Of a stretch of 64,000 nucleotides of DNA, positions 27,590 to 35,909 are shown piece by piece; the first letter of the stretch is position 1; each line of letters opens with the position of its first letter. The position numbers were made by a program, and so were the translations under genes. The notes below the pieces were generated by a model. The model saw nothing but the letters and a program-made list of their open reading frames with translations, was not told where the DNA came from and searched no databases. The DNA comes from Propionivibrio dicarboxylicus (lineage in GTDB: Bacteria; Pseudomonadota; Gammaproteobacteria; Burkholderiales; Rhodocyclaceae). Where the stretch lies: positions 62,001 through 126,000 of the forward strand of contig CAMDMZ010000008.1 in NCBI GenBank assembly GCA_945902805.1, read 5' to 3'.

Positions 27590-29881
27590 ATGAATATTCT
27601 GCTGGTTGATAGCACTCCCCTTTATCGCGATATTCTGCAAAGCGGCCTCGCAGGAGACCGGGGCTTCACGATCACCTATGCCGCTTCCGTTGCCGAGGCT
27701 CTGGCCGTTGCAGCACGCGAACAATTCAATTTTTACATTCTGGCCTGGCAGTTGCCGGATGGCGAAGGTATCGAACTCGCCCGGCAGCTACGTCAATCGC
27801 ACGCCAAATCCGCCGAACCGATCATCCTCCTGACCGGTAGCGCCTCAGCCGAACTTGCCGAGCAAGCCATGCGTGCCGGGGCCTCCGAGCTGTTCCGCAA
27901 GCAGGATGTGAGCGAGTTGGTCACCTATATTCAACATTTCCTGAGCGTCTACGGGCCGATCTCGTGTCGAGTCATCTACATCGAGGATGCGCGCGACCAG
28001 CGCCTTGCCCTGCTTTCGCAGATGCAGGCCTGGGGTATGCAGGTTGATGCCTTTGCCGTGGCCGACGATGCCTGGAAGGCGCTGCAGAGTACCGACTACG
28101 ACTTGGTTGTCAGCGACGTCATGCTGGGCGCCGGCATGTCCGGGTCGCGGCTCATCAGCCGGATTCGGCGCCAGCCCGGCGCGTTGGGGCGCATGCTGAT
28201 TCTGGCGGCAACGGCCTTCGATGATCCGTCACGGCGGATTGAACTGTTTCACCTCGCTGTCGACGACTACATCACCAAACCCTTCGCGCCGCTGGAATTC
28301 AAGGCACGGATTCATAACCTGCTGAAGCGCAAGCGGGCGTTGGAACAGAACCAGCAACTGCTCAAGGCGACGGCACTCGGCGTCACTATCGTCAATGATG
28401 CGGGCGTCGTCGAGTCGGTCGATAGCAACGCGCAACGTATGTTCAGTTCGCTCGCCACGATTCCGCCGGGCACGCGTCTGGCGGTCTTGATTCCGCCGGT
28501 GGATGATGATCAGGGCGCCAATCTGCTGGCCGATCTTCTGGCTGAACTTCGGGCCGGTGTCGAAATCAACCGACGTCGCATCGACGGCTTGCGCGATGGC
28601 GCGAACCGCTTCCCGCTCGAATTGACCTCGCTGGATCTGGACGGCAATCGCCATCGTTTCGCCCTCCTGACGCGCGACATCAGCGACGAACTGGCCCTGG
28701 CCAGCAATCTCACCGCTGCCAAAGAGGCCGCAGAACGCGCTGGCAAGATGAAAAGCGAGTTTCTCACCAATATGAGTCACGAGATCCGCACCCCACTGAA
28801 TGCGATCCTCGGCATGACTTACCTGATCAAACAGGACGGCGTTTCACCCACGCAGGCGGAGCGTCTCGACAAAGTGTCGGATGCTGGCGAGCATTTGCTC
28901 GACATCATCAATTCCATTCTTGATCTGTCGAAGATCGAGGCGGGCAAGCTGACGATAGAGGAAACCGATATCAGTCCTGATGGCATCGCCACCAATGTGA
29001 AATCCATGTTGTTCGAACGGGCAACGGCCAAGAAGCTGCAGCTCCAGATTGAAACGCGTCCCTTGCCCGGACCACTGCGCGGTGATCCCACCCGTATTCA
29101 GCAGGCCTTGCTCAACTATGCGGCAAATGCCATCAAATTTACCGACCAAGGCAACATCACCTTGCGTGTGATGGCGGAAGAGGAATCCGAGGACAGCGTG
29201 CTGGTCCGCTTCGAGGTCGAAGACCAGGGCATCGGCATCGCGCCCGACGTGTTGATGCGACTATTCACCACCTTCGAGCAGGCCGACAATTCGACCACGC
29301 GCAAATACGGTGGCACCGGTCTCGGCCTGGTTATTACCAAGAAGCTGGCGCAGGCCATGGGGGGCGATGCCGGCGTGAACAGTAGGCCCGGCGCCGGTAG
29401 CACGTTCTGGTTTACGGCGCGTCTGAAGAAGGGCGGCGGTGCCAACTCGGTCGTCGCGCCGTCCTTGTCCCAATCCGCCGAGCTTATGCTGCGCACCGAT
29501 TACCCGGGGCGACGCATCCTGCTGGTCGAGGATGAACCGGTCAACCGCGAGATCGCCTTGATCTTGCTCGAAAATGTTGGCCAACGGGTCGATACCGCCA
29601 AGGATGGCGTGGAAGCGGTCGATCTCGCCAGCCGTACAAATTACGACCTGATCCTGATGGACATGCAGATGCCACGCATGAATGGGCTCGACGCCACCCG
29701 GGCGATTCGTAAATTGAACGAGCACGGTGGGCAGGTGCCCATCGTGGCGATGACGGCGAACGCTTTCGCCGAAGACCGTGCGCGCTGCATGGAGTCAGGC
29801 ATGAATGACTTTCTGACCAAGCCACTGAATCCACAAGGTATGTTCGCGATGTTGTTGCGGTGGTACCAGTCAGCGACGTAA
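27590..29881 (+). CDS. Cytosolic hybrid histidine kinase with two N-terminal receivers
   Basis: 763 residues, no transmembrane helix. Order: receiver 1 (ILLVDSTPLYRDIL), receiver 2 (VIYIEDARDQR; LVVSDVMLG), a PAS-like linker (about 255-375), HisKA ([19 protein letters not shown]), HATPase ([26 protein letters not shown]) and receiver 3 (LILMDMQMPRMNG). In receiver 1 the phosphoacceptor position reads ILAWQLPDG, with Ala where Asp is expected, so it is probably a pseudo-receiver used for binding or dimerisation. No Hpt is fused. Nothing next to it identifies the signal or output. Confidence 0.88.
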   Translation: MNILLVDSTPLYRDILQSGLAGDRGFTITYAASVAEALAVAAREQFNFYILAWQLPDGEGIELARQLRQSHAKSAEPIILLTGSASAELAEQAMRAGASELFRKQDVSELVTYIQHFLSVYGPISCRVIYIEDARDQRLALLSQMQAWGMQVDAFAVADDAWKALQSTDYDLVVSDVMLGAGMSGSRLISRIRRQPGALGRMLILAATAFDDPSRRIELFHLAVDDYITKPFAPLEFKARIHNLLKRKRALEQNQQLLKATALGVTIVNDAGVVESVDSNAQRMFSSLATIPPGTRLAVLIPPVDDDQGANLLADLLAELRAGVEINRRRIDGLRDGANRFPLELTSLDLDGNRHRFALLTRDISDELALASNLTAAKEAAERAGKMKSEFLTNMSHEIRTPLNAILGMTYLIKQDGVSPTQAERLDKVSDAGEHLLDIINSILDLSKIEAGKLTIEETDISPDGIATNVKSMLFERATAKKLQLQIETRPLPGPLRGDPTRIQQALLNYAANAIKFTDQGNITLRVMAEEESEDSVLVRFEVEDQGIGIAPDVLMRLFTTFEQADNSTTRKYGGTGLGLVITKKLAQAMGGDAGVNSRPGAGSTFWFTARLKKGGGANSVVAPSLSQSAELMLRTDYPGRRILLVEDEPVNREIALILLENVGQRVDTAKDGVEAVDLASRTNYDLILMDMQMPRMNGLDATRAIRKLNEHGGQVPIVAMTANAFAEDRARCMESGMNDFLTKPLNPQGMFAMLLRWYQSAT

Positions 29882-29946
29882 AAAGTCGGCGCTGGCGAGA
29901 CGGGGAGGCCGTCAGGCCGGAGGTGGCCCGAAGAGGCTACGGCGCC
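29880..29946 (+). repeat. Dispersed element copy 6 (split copy, convergent genes)
   Basis: Half A with most of half B (29880-29903) starts in the kinase stop codon; ACGGCGCC, the tail seen in full copies, resumes at 29939-29946. About 35 bases rich in GGCC lie between. It lies between the kinase and the convergent fisR-like gene. Confidence 0.65.
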
Positions 29947-29955
29947 ACAGGTGCC

Positions 29956-31260
29956 TCAAGTGCCGCGTAGCGCCTTTAAACGCCGATACAGGGTGCGTTC
30001 GCTCAAGCCGACGGCGCGGGCGAAGTCGGCACGCGAGCCCTGATGTGCTGCCAATTGTGCCGCAAGTTGTGCCGCGAGTTCGGCGTCGGTGCGGGTCGCC
30101 CGGCGATCATCGCTGATGCGTGGCCCCGCGCCGATACGCGGATCCAAATGCTGCACCAATAACGCATCGCCATCTGCCATCAGACTGGCGCGTTCCAGTA
30201 CGTTGCGCAGTTCGCGCACGTTGCCGGGGAATCTATGTGCCAGTAGCCGGTCCAGAGTTTCCGGCGCCAGTGTCAGCCGTCGCTCCGGCGCGACACGACG
30301 CAGCATGGATTCGGCGAGCAGAGGGATGTCCTCGCGTCGTTCGCGCAAGGGAGGTAGTTCGATTGGAAAGGTGTTGAGACGAAAGTACAGATCCTGGCGA
30401 AATCGTCCATTGGCGACCAATTCGTCGAGCGGATGGTGTGTGGCCGAGATCAGGCGAATGTCCGCGCGTTGCAAATCGGTCGAGCCGACCCGTCGATAGG
30501 TCGCCGTTTCGAGCAGACGCAACAATTTGACCTGCATCGCCAGCGGAATGTCACCGAGTTCGTCAATGAATAGCGTGCCGCCACTAGCCGCTTCAATGAG
30601 ACCGATCTTGCGCGTAGTCGCACCGGTAAATGCGCCACGTTCGTGTCCGAAAAGCTCACTTTCAAATAAGGCTTCGGTCAGCCCCGAACAATCGACCGCC
30701 ACAAAGGGGCCACTGGCGCGCCGGCTGGCATCGTGAATCGCTTGCGCCACCAGTTCTTTACCGGTACCCGATTCACCTTGCAACAGCACGCTGGCCGCCG
30801 ACGGTGCAACCCGGGCGACCAGTTCAAGCATGGCACGAAAAGCGGGTGCGCGCCCGATCAAGCCTTGCGCTGCGGCAAGCCCGCGTGCCACCGGCAAGGG
30901 CTCCAGTTTTTCAATGAAGTAGGTCACCTCGCCATCGGCATTGCGTAGCGGCGAAAGCTCGATGTTCTCGTAGCGCTCACCGGCCGGCGTGTGATGCAGA
31001 TGCAGCACGCGCTCCCGTTGACCCGACTTCAAGGTTTGCGCCAGCGGGCAGGATTCACCGGCTTGATCGCATGGCACCGCGTAGTGATGCGAGACCTCGT
31101 AACAGGTGCGACCCACTACATCGCCGTGGTCCGCACACGTGCTGCGGTAGGCTTTGTTGGCGGCCAGGATGCGGTACTCGCGATCACACAGGATGTGAGG
31201 TTCAGCGAGTGAATCGATGAACGATACCAATTCAGGAAGGGGATGAAGGTCGCGTGCCAT
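29956..31260 (-). CDS. fisR: FisR-like sigma-54-dependent sulfane-sulfur regulator
   Basis: 434 residues from the ATG at 31260. An N-terminal PAS-like domain has cysteines at exactly 53, 64 and 71 with this start ([24 protein letters not shown]), matching the three sensing cysteines described for FisR of Cupriavidus. Then comes the AAA+ domain with Walker A GESGTGKE, the sigma-54 contact loop GAFTGAT and Walker [12 protein letters not shown], and a C-terminal Fis-type helix-turn-helix ([23 protein letters not shown]). By family it reacts with polysulfide and activates sigma-54 promoters of sulfide-oxidation genes. It is divergent from an ETHE1-like gene with a fitting promoter. Upstream in-frame starts would break the cysteine numbering. 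Confidence 0.88.
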   Translation of the reverse strand: MARDLHPLPELVSFIDSLAEPHILCDREYRILAANKAYRSTCADHGDVVGRTCYEVSHHYAVPCDQAGESCPLAQTLKSGQRERVLHLHHTPAGERYENIELSPLRNADGEVTYFIEKLEPLPVARGLAAAQGLIGRAPAFRAMLELVARVAPSAASVLLQGESGTGKELVAQAIHDASRRASGPFVAVDCSGLTEALFESELFGHERGAFTGATTRKIGLIEAASGGTLFIDELGDIPLAMQVKLLRLLETATYRRVGSTDLQRADIRLISATHHPLDELVANGRFRQDLYFRLNTFPIELPPLRERREDIPLLAESMLRRVAPERRLTLAPETLDRLLAHRFPGNVRELRNVLERASLMADGDALLVQHLDPRIGAGPRISDDRRATRTDAELAAQLAAQLAAHQGSRADFARAVGLSERTLYRRLKALRGT

Positions 31261-31266
31261 AGTGAC

Positions 31267-31307
31267 TGCCATTGTGGCAGAAATGGCAGTACAAATTGGC
31301 AATGGCA
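31267..31307. promoter_or_regulatory. Cluster of TGCCATT-type half-sites, candidate FisR activator site
   Basis: TGCCATT (31267-31273) and AATGGCA (31282-31288) form a perfect inverted repeat, and two further TGGCA-type boxes follow at about 31297-31307. It begins 7 bases upstream of the fisR-like start and about 80-120 bases from the putative sigma-54 promoter, the usual distance for an enhancer. Confidence 0.5.
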
Positions 31308-31386
31308 GCAATCGATGTGATCGCCAGAGTTTTCTAAAGTAAATAACTTACAGTTAAAACAATTACTTGTATCGACTTTCGGCGAT

Positions 31387-31402
31387 TGGTATGAATCTTG
31401 TA
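31387..31402 (+). promoter_or_regulatory. Candidate sigma-54 (-24/-12) promoter
   Basis: TGGTATGAATCTTGTA keeps the GG of the -24 element and a G ten bases later at -12, with T in place of the usual C. It ends 35 bases before the metallo-hydrolase ATG and lies downstream of the regulator's half-site cluster. Confidence 0.5.
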
Positions 31403-31437
31403 TTGGTGAAGTCATACCGTCTCGTTAAAAGCCCACT

Positions 31438-32100
31438 ATGTATTTCCGTCAATTTCTAACGCGCGAAACTTTCGCTTTGACCTATCTGCTGGCTGATCCG
31501 CGCAATCGCGACGCGGTGGTCATCGATCCGCAACCGCGCCAGGATGAGCTGATCTTGTCCTTGCTCGCCGAGCGTGAATTGGGCCTGACCCTGGTCTTGC
31601 GCACTCACCTTCATCAGCACGAGTCGAATGATTGCGATGCCTTATGCCGTCACACCGGGGCCGAACTGGTGGTGGGCGCACTGGCGCGTTGTGATAGCGC
31701 CCGACGCAAAGTCAAGCATGGCGACACGCTAGTGTTTGGCGACGAAGTGCTGCGCGTGCTGGCCACCCCCGGCCACACGCCTGGCAGTGTCAGCTATCTG
31801 TGGCGTGACCGCCTTTTCTGTGGCGATGCACTGGCGATCCGTGCCTGTGTGGCGGCGGATGATCCGGAATCCGATCTGGGTCACATCTATGACAGCGTCA
31901 CCCGTCAGCTCTTTCTGTTGCCCGATGAAACCCTGGTTTTCCCCGGTCATGAAGTCGATGGCCGGACGGTATCCACCATCGCTGAAGAGCGTCAGCGCAA
32001 CCCCTATTTTGCCGGGCGGTCACGCGATGCCTTCGCCGCTCTGCTCGCCCAACACAAACCCGCTTCTGCGCCATCCGGCGTGCCTGCACTTAGCTTATAG
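31438..32100 (+). CDS. ETHE1-like metallo-hydrolase (putative persulfide dioxygenase)
   Basis: 220 residues of the metallo-beta-lactamase fold, opening MYFRQFLTRETFALTYLLAD as in persulfide dioxygenases. The usual HxHxDH motif is HLHQHE (His57, His59): the Asp and the last His are replaced. His113 of GHTPG and Asp130 of FCGDAL remain, so the three iron ligands known for ETHE1 (first His of the motif, the GHTPG His, the GD Asp) are all kept. By family it oxidises glutathione persulfide to sulfite. The divergent FisR-like regulator supports a sulfur role. No sqr gene is adjacent. A thiolesterase role of glyoxalase II type is less likely with this ligand set. Confidence 0.75.
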   Translation: MYFRQFLTRETFALTYLLADPRNRDAVVIDPQPRQDELILSLLAERELGLTLVLRTHLHQHESNDCDALCRHTGAELVVGALARCDSARRKVKHGDTLVFGDEVLRVLATPGHTPGSVSYLWRDRLFCGDALAIRACVAADDPESDLGHIYDSVTRQLFLLPDETLVFPGHEVDGRTVSTIAEERQRNPYFAGRSRDAFAALLAQHKPASAPSGVPALSL

Positions 32101-32110
32101 GACTATTCCC

Positions 32111-32467
32111 ATGCGTATCGCCGTCACCAGCCAAAACCGTAAAACCATCACCCAACATGCCGGAAAGTGTCGAAATTTCTGGATTTATGACGTTGATCAA
32201 GGAGAGATCACCGGTAAAGGTTTAATAAGCTTGACCATGGAACAGAGCTTTCACGAAAGTCATGGTGCTTCCTCACATCCGCTCGACGGGATCGATGTCC
32301 TGATCGCCGGCAGCATGGGTGAGGGGCTTTATATGCGCTTGTCCGAGAAGGGTGTGCGACCGATCATCACCGACGAAGGCGATCCCGATGTGGCGGTGAA
32401 CAAAATGCTGCTCGGCCTGCTACGTGTCATGCCAGTGGGTGGCGCTGGCTGTGATCATGCCCATTAG
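32111..32467 (+). CDS. NifX/NifB-like dinitrogenase cofactor-domain protein
   Basis: 118 residues. It opens MRIAVTSQNRKTITQHAGKCRNFWIYDVD and has LDGIDVLIAGSMGEGLYMRLSEKGVRPIIT, typical of the Nitro_FeMo-Co family that binds iron-molybdenum or iron-sulfur clusters. Single-domain members also occur outside nif clusters, often beside sulfur or molybdenum genes. No nif gene is in the window, so a role in nitrogen fixation is not supported. It begins 10 bases after the metallo-hydrolase stop and is probably co-transcribed. Confidence 0.8.
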   Translation: MRIAVTSQNRKTITQHAGKCRNFWIYDVDQGEITGKGLISLTMEQSFHESHGASSHPLDGIDVLIAGSMGEGLYMRLSEKGVRPIITDEGDPDVAVNKMLLGLLRVMPVGGAGCDHAH

Positions 32468-32952
32468 AACCGGGGCCCGGACGATTTGGCGGAGGATGGG
32501 GTGATCAAGCGATCGTCGGATGAGTACTGTGCGACCAGCTTTTTTATGGCGGGGAAGTTCGTGACATCCCACGCCTTGACCCCGTAAAACGAGGCGATAT
32601 GCGTCTTATTGACATAGAACGCCCAACCCGGCCGGCCGGCCGGCGATTCCTCACCCCGATCGACGCGATCCTTGAGCCATTTCAGGTCAGGCGGATAGTC
32701 TTCATCAACATAGGGATCCACCAGGCGATCACTTTTGATGGTGCGGTAAGTGATTTTTTTGAACTCTTTTGAATTCTTAAGGCTGTTCTCCATGCCGGGC
32801 TGCGGTTTTTCCCAGGCCGCACACCATGTGCAATCCCGTGAACTCCAATACACCAAGAGAAGCTCTGGCTTGGTCGCCGCCGCTGGGGCGGCCATTGCTA
32901 GCACTGGCCAGACCAACAAAGCCACTAGCAGCAGATGGCTTTTCAATTTCAT
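32464..32952 (-). CDS. Periplasmic thioredoxin-fold protein with CTWC
   Basis: 162 residues with a signal peptide (MKLKSHLLLVALLVWPVLAMAAP). The strand-helix start ELLLVYWSSRDCTWCAAWEKPQPGMENS carries a complete CxxC. The rest is charged and ends PSSAKSSGPRF. By fold it is a periplasmic thiol-disulfide protein; reductant and target are unknown. It overlaps the end of the NifX-like gene by four bases on the opposite strand. Confidence 0.7.
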   Translation of the reverse strand: MKLKSHLLLVALLVWPVLAMAAPAAATKPELLLVYWSSRDCTWCAAWEKPQPGMENSLKNSKEFKKITYRTIKSDRLVDPYVDEDYPPDLKWLKDRVDRGEESPAGRPGWAFYVNKTHIASFYGVKAWDVTNFPAIKKLVAQYSSDDRLITPSSAKSSGPRF

Positions 32953-33048
32953 CGCGCTTCCTTTGCGTTACGTCAATATCGTTTTTTCAAGAGTGTTTCA
33001 CTATCCGCATCTAGCTTAAGTCACGTTTCGTTTTGGGGGGAATTACCT

Positions 33049-33609
33049 ATGTTAAAAATAATCACAGGGACTATTGTCGGACTTGTACTCGGCGCTTTGA
33101 TTGCATTGGGGGTCGCCTCTCAAATGGCGGGTAGCATGATGTTCCAGGAGCGGGTCAGTCCGTTCACTGTGGAAGAGACGGTGGCACGAATTCAGCAGAA
33201 CATCCTTGCGGCGGGCAATGGTTGGGCACTATTCGGTTTGCGTTATCCGGCGCGTCCGGTCGAAGCCGAGGGCGGCAACGTACTGCCGGTGATGCTGATC
33301 GAGGCGTGCAGCGTCAAGTACTCCGGCCCTATCCTCAAGGACGACAAGGTGCGTTTTCTCTCGCTGCTGATGCCATGCAAGATCGCCGTGTATAAAAAGA
33401 GTGACGGTAAGGTCTATATCGGCATCATGAACGCTGGCCTAATCGGCAAGCTGTTCGGTTCGATGGTGGGCGAAACCATGGCTGATGTGGTCCGCGATCA
33501 GGAAAAATTCCTTGTCATGGACCCGACCAAACCCGCGCCACCGATGGTTATCCCGAAGGTTGGTGAAGGTGGCGGCGGCGGAGCCGGTGGCTCGGCTGGC
33601 GGCTGCTGA
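33049..33609 (+). CDS. DUF302 domain protein with Gly-rich Cys tail
   Basis: 186 residues from the ATG at 33049, chosen because GGGGGGA lies six bases before it; the longer frame has no such site. One N-terminal membrane helix (IITGTIVGLVLGALIALGVA) precedes a DUF302-like domain (SPFTVEETVARIQQNILAAGNGWALFGL, then EACSVKYSGPILKDDKVRFLSLLMPCKIAVYKKSDGKVYIG). The C-terminus is glycine-rich and ends in Cys. DUF302 proteins often accompany sulfur-oxidation or cytochrome genes; function unknown. It starts the octaheme cytochrome operon, 12 bases ahead. Confidence 0.78.
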   Translation: MLKIITGTIVGLVLGALIALGVASQMAGSMMFQERVSPFTVEETVARIQQNILAAGNGWALFGLRYPARPVEAEGGNVLPVMLIEACSVKYSGPILKDDKVRFLSLLMPCKIAVYKKSDGKVYIGIMNAGLIGKLFGSMVGETMADVVRDQEKFLVMDPTKPAPPMVIPKVGEGGGGGAGGSAGGC

Positions 33610-33621
33610 TCGGGAGCCACC

Positions 33622-35253
33622 ATGACACTACGCCAACTACTCGCGGCGGGCATGCTCTGCGCCGCCGCGCTGGTCCAGACGGCTGTCCTCGCAGCGGATA
33701 TTCCGTCGCTCGGCGACAAACTGCCGCCGCACAAGAGCACCGCCGATCACAGCAAGTTCAAGGAACTGGATAAGGTCTTCAAGACTGGACCCGAAGTAAC
33801 CAAGGCTTGCCTGGCCTGTCATAACGATGCGGCCAAGCAGGTGCAGCACACCAAGCACTGGACCTGGGAAGTCATCGATCCCAAGACCGGCCAGAAGCTG
33901 GGCAAGAAGAACATCATCAACAACTTCTGCACCAGTACGGTGTCGAACGAGAAGGATTGCATGGCTTGCCACGCCGGTTATGGCTGGGAAGACAAGACCT
34001 TCGACTTCAGCAAGGAAGAAAGCGTCGATTGCCTGGTTTGCCACGACAGTACAGGTACTTATCGCAAGCTGCCTGGTGATGCCGGTCATCCGATCTATGT
34101 GCGCAAGGAATTCCCGGCTGGATCTGGCAAGTTTGTCGAGCCGGTGGATCTGCAAAAAGTGGCGCAGGGCGTGGCGATGCCAACGCGCACCAACTGTGGC
34201 ACCTGCCACTTCTTTGGTGCCGGTGGTGACGGCACTAAACACGGCGACCTCGATAGCAGTTTGCGGAATCCGCCGAAATTCCTCGATGTGCACATGGATG
34301 CCAAGGGGCTGAACTTCTCCTGCGTCAATTGTCACAAGACCAGTCAGCATCAGGTCGCAGGCAGTCGCTACGAGTTGGCGGCCTCACGTACCGGCAAGCC
34401 GCAGCCGCAAGGCAAGGTCGATGACAATCCGGCCTCGTGCCAGTCCTGCCACGGCGACAAGCCGCACAAGGAAAGCCTGCTGCATGCCGAGCGCCTGAAC
34501 ACCCATACCGATACGCTCGCCTGCCAGACTTGCCATATTCCCGAGTATTCGCGTGGCAGCGTTGGCACCGAGAAAGTATGGGACTGGTCGACGGCGACCA
34601 AGATGGGCCCGGATGGCAAACCGGTCTTGAAAAAGGACAGTATCGGTCGTCGTGCCTTCGATTCGAAGAAGGGTGACTTCGTCTGGGATTCTTATCTCAA
34701 GCCCGAGTACCGCTGGTTCAATGGCAAAGTGGCCTTCACCACCCGTGGCGACAAGATCGATCCGACGAAGACGGTTGAGATCAATCACCCGGAAGGCAAG
34801 CCGAACGAACCCGGCGCACGCATCTGGCCGTTCAAGGTGCATCGTGGCAAACAGGCTTATGACCCCGAGTTGAAGAACCTCCTGGTGGTTCATACCGCTG
34901 GCGAAGACCACACCGCGCTATGGCACAACTTCGACTGGCCCAAGGCGATCACTACCGGCATGGAAACCGCCGGTCTGCCCTGGAGCGGAAAATACGACTT
35001 CGTGTCGACCGAAATGAGTTGGCCGATCGCCCACATGGTCGCCCCCAAAGGTGACGCTGTACCGTGTGCGCAGTGCCACCAGGCCGAGGGTCGCCTGGCC
35101 GGCATCGACGGCATCTGGCTGCCCGGTGTGCATAAGAACGAATTGATCGACACGGTGGGCTGGCTGGCCGCCGCCCTCGCCCTGATCGGCACCCTGATTC
35201 ATGGCATCGTGCGTTTGTGCGTGCCCTGTCGCAAACCAAGGAGCAAAGCATGA
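33622..35253 (+). CDS. Octaheme cytochrome c, tetrathionate reductase family
   Basis: 543 residues with a signal peptide and eight CxxCH haem sites (CLACH, CMACH, CLVCH, CGTCH, CVNCH, CQSCH, CQTCH, CAQCH; first near residue 62, last near 481). The layout and the KHWTWEVIDPKTGQKLGKKN segment match the octaheme tetrathionate reductase (OTR) family, whose in vivo substrate is uncertain (tetrathionate, nitrite and hydroxylamine are reduced in vitro by the characterised member). Unlike soluble OTR it ends in a membrane helix (VGWLAAALALIGTLIHGIVRLC), which suits anchoring to the cytochrome b encoded next. Confidence 0.9.
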   Translation: MTLRQLLAAGMLCAAALVQTAVLAADIPSLGDKLPPHKSTADHSKFKELDKVFKTGPEVTKACLACHNDAAKQVQHTKHWTWEVIDPKTGQKLGKKNIINNFCTSTVSNEKDCMACHAGYGWEDKTFDFSKEESVDCLVCHDSTGTYRKLPGDAGHPIYVRKEFPAGSGKFVEPVDLQKVAQGVAMPTRTNCGTCHFFGAGGDGTKHGDLDSSLRNPPKFLDVHMDAKGLNFSCVNCHKTSQHQVAGSRYELAASRTGKPQPQGKVDDNPASCQSCHGDKPHKESLLHAERLNTHTDTLACQTCHIPEYSRGSVGTEKVWDWSTATKMGPDGKPVLKKDSIGRRAFDSKKGDFVWDSYLKPEYRWFNGKVAFTTRGDKIDPTKTVEINHPEGKPNEPGARIWPFKVHRGKQAYDPELKNLLVVHTAGEDHTALWHNFDWPKAITTGMETAGLPWSGKYDFVSTEMSWPIAHMVAPKGDAVPCAQCHQAEGRLAGIDGIWLPGVHKNELIDTVGWLAAALALIGTLIHGIVRLCVPCRKPRSKA

Positions 35254-35870
35254 TCGATCCTGTCCGCCCCGGTTACGTCTATCTTTACAAGCGCTACGAG
35301 CGGTTCTGGCACTGGGCGCAAGCCGCGCTGATCATCTTCATGATGATCACCGGCTTCGAGATTCACGGCGCCTATGAAAACTTCGGTTTCAAACGTGCTG
35401 TTGAACTGCATACGCTCAGCGCCTGGACACTGCTGATTCTGTGGGCCTTTACCATTTTCTGGCAATTCACCACCGGCGAATGGCGGCAATACATCCCGAC
35501 CTTCAAGAAAGTCGGCGCGATGGTGCATTACTACAGCATCGGCATCTTCACTCATGCCCCGCACCCGTTCCACAAGACCACCAGCAGCAAGCACAACCCG
35601 CTGCAACGCTTGGCGTATCTGGCCTTGCTGTCGATGGTCTCACCGATCATCTGGGGGTCGGGACTCCTCTATTTGTTCTTTGCCTACTGGAAGGATTTTG
35701 GCCTCGACAAATGGCTGAGTCTGCAAGGTGTGGCTTTGACTCATACTGCAGGCGCTTTCATGATGCTGGTTTTCTTCATCGCCCACGTCTATCTGACGAC
35801 CACCGGTCACACGCCTTTTGCCCACATCAAGACCATGATTACCGGCTGGGAAGAAGCTGACGAGCATTGA
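35250..35870 (+). CDS. Di-haem cytochrome b membrane subunit
   Basis: 206 residues from the ATG at 35250, which overlaps the cytochrome c stop (ATGA) and has AAGGAG before it. Four or five membrane helices carry candidate haem-ligand histidines (RFWHWAQA, ELHTLSAWT, ALTHTAGAFMMLVFFIAHVYLTTTGH), the pattern of formate dehydrogenase gamma or thiosulfate reductase cytochrome b. It likely passes electrons between the quinone pool and the octaheme cytochrome in the periplasm. Confidence 0.85.
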   Translation: MIDPVRPGYVYLYKRYERFWHWAQAALIIFMMITGFEIHGAYENFGFKRAVELHTLSAWTLLILWAFTIFWQFTTGEWRQYIPTFKKVGAMVHYYSIGIFTHAPHPFHKTTSSKHNPLQRLAYLALLSMVSPIIWGSGLLYLFFAYWKDFGLDKWLSLQGVALTHTAGAFMMLVFFIAHVYLTTTGHTPFAHIKTMITGWEEADEH

Positions 35871-35909
35871 TTCAAAGCGAATCCCATTCGAAACCCATAT
35901 GACCACACC

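Noticed and set aside
32111-32467. Part of a nitrogenase cluster
   Set aside because: A single NifX-like domain without any nif gene nearby; such proteins occur in many non-fixing contexts.
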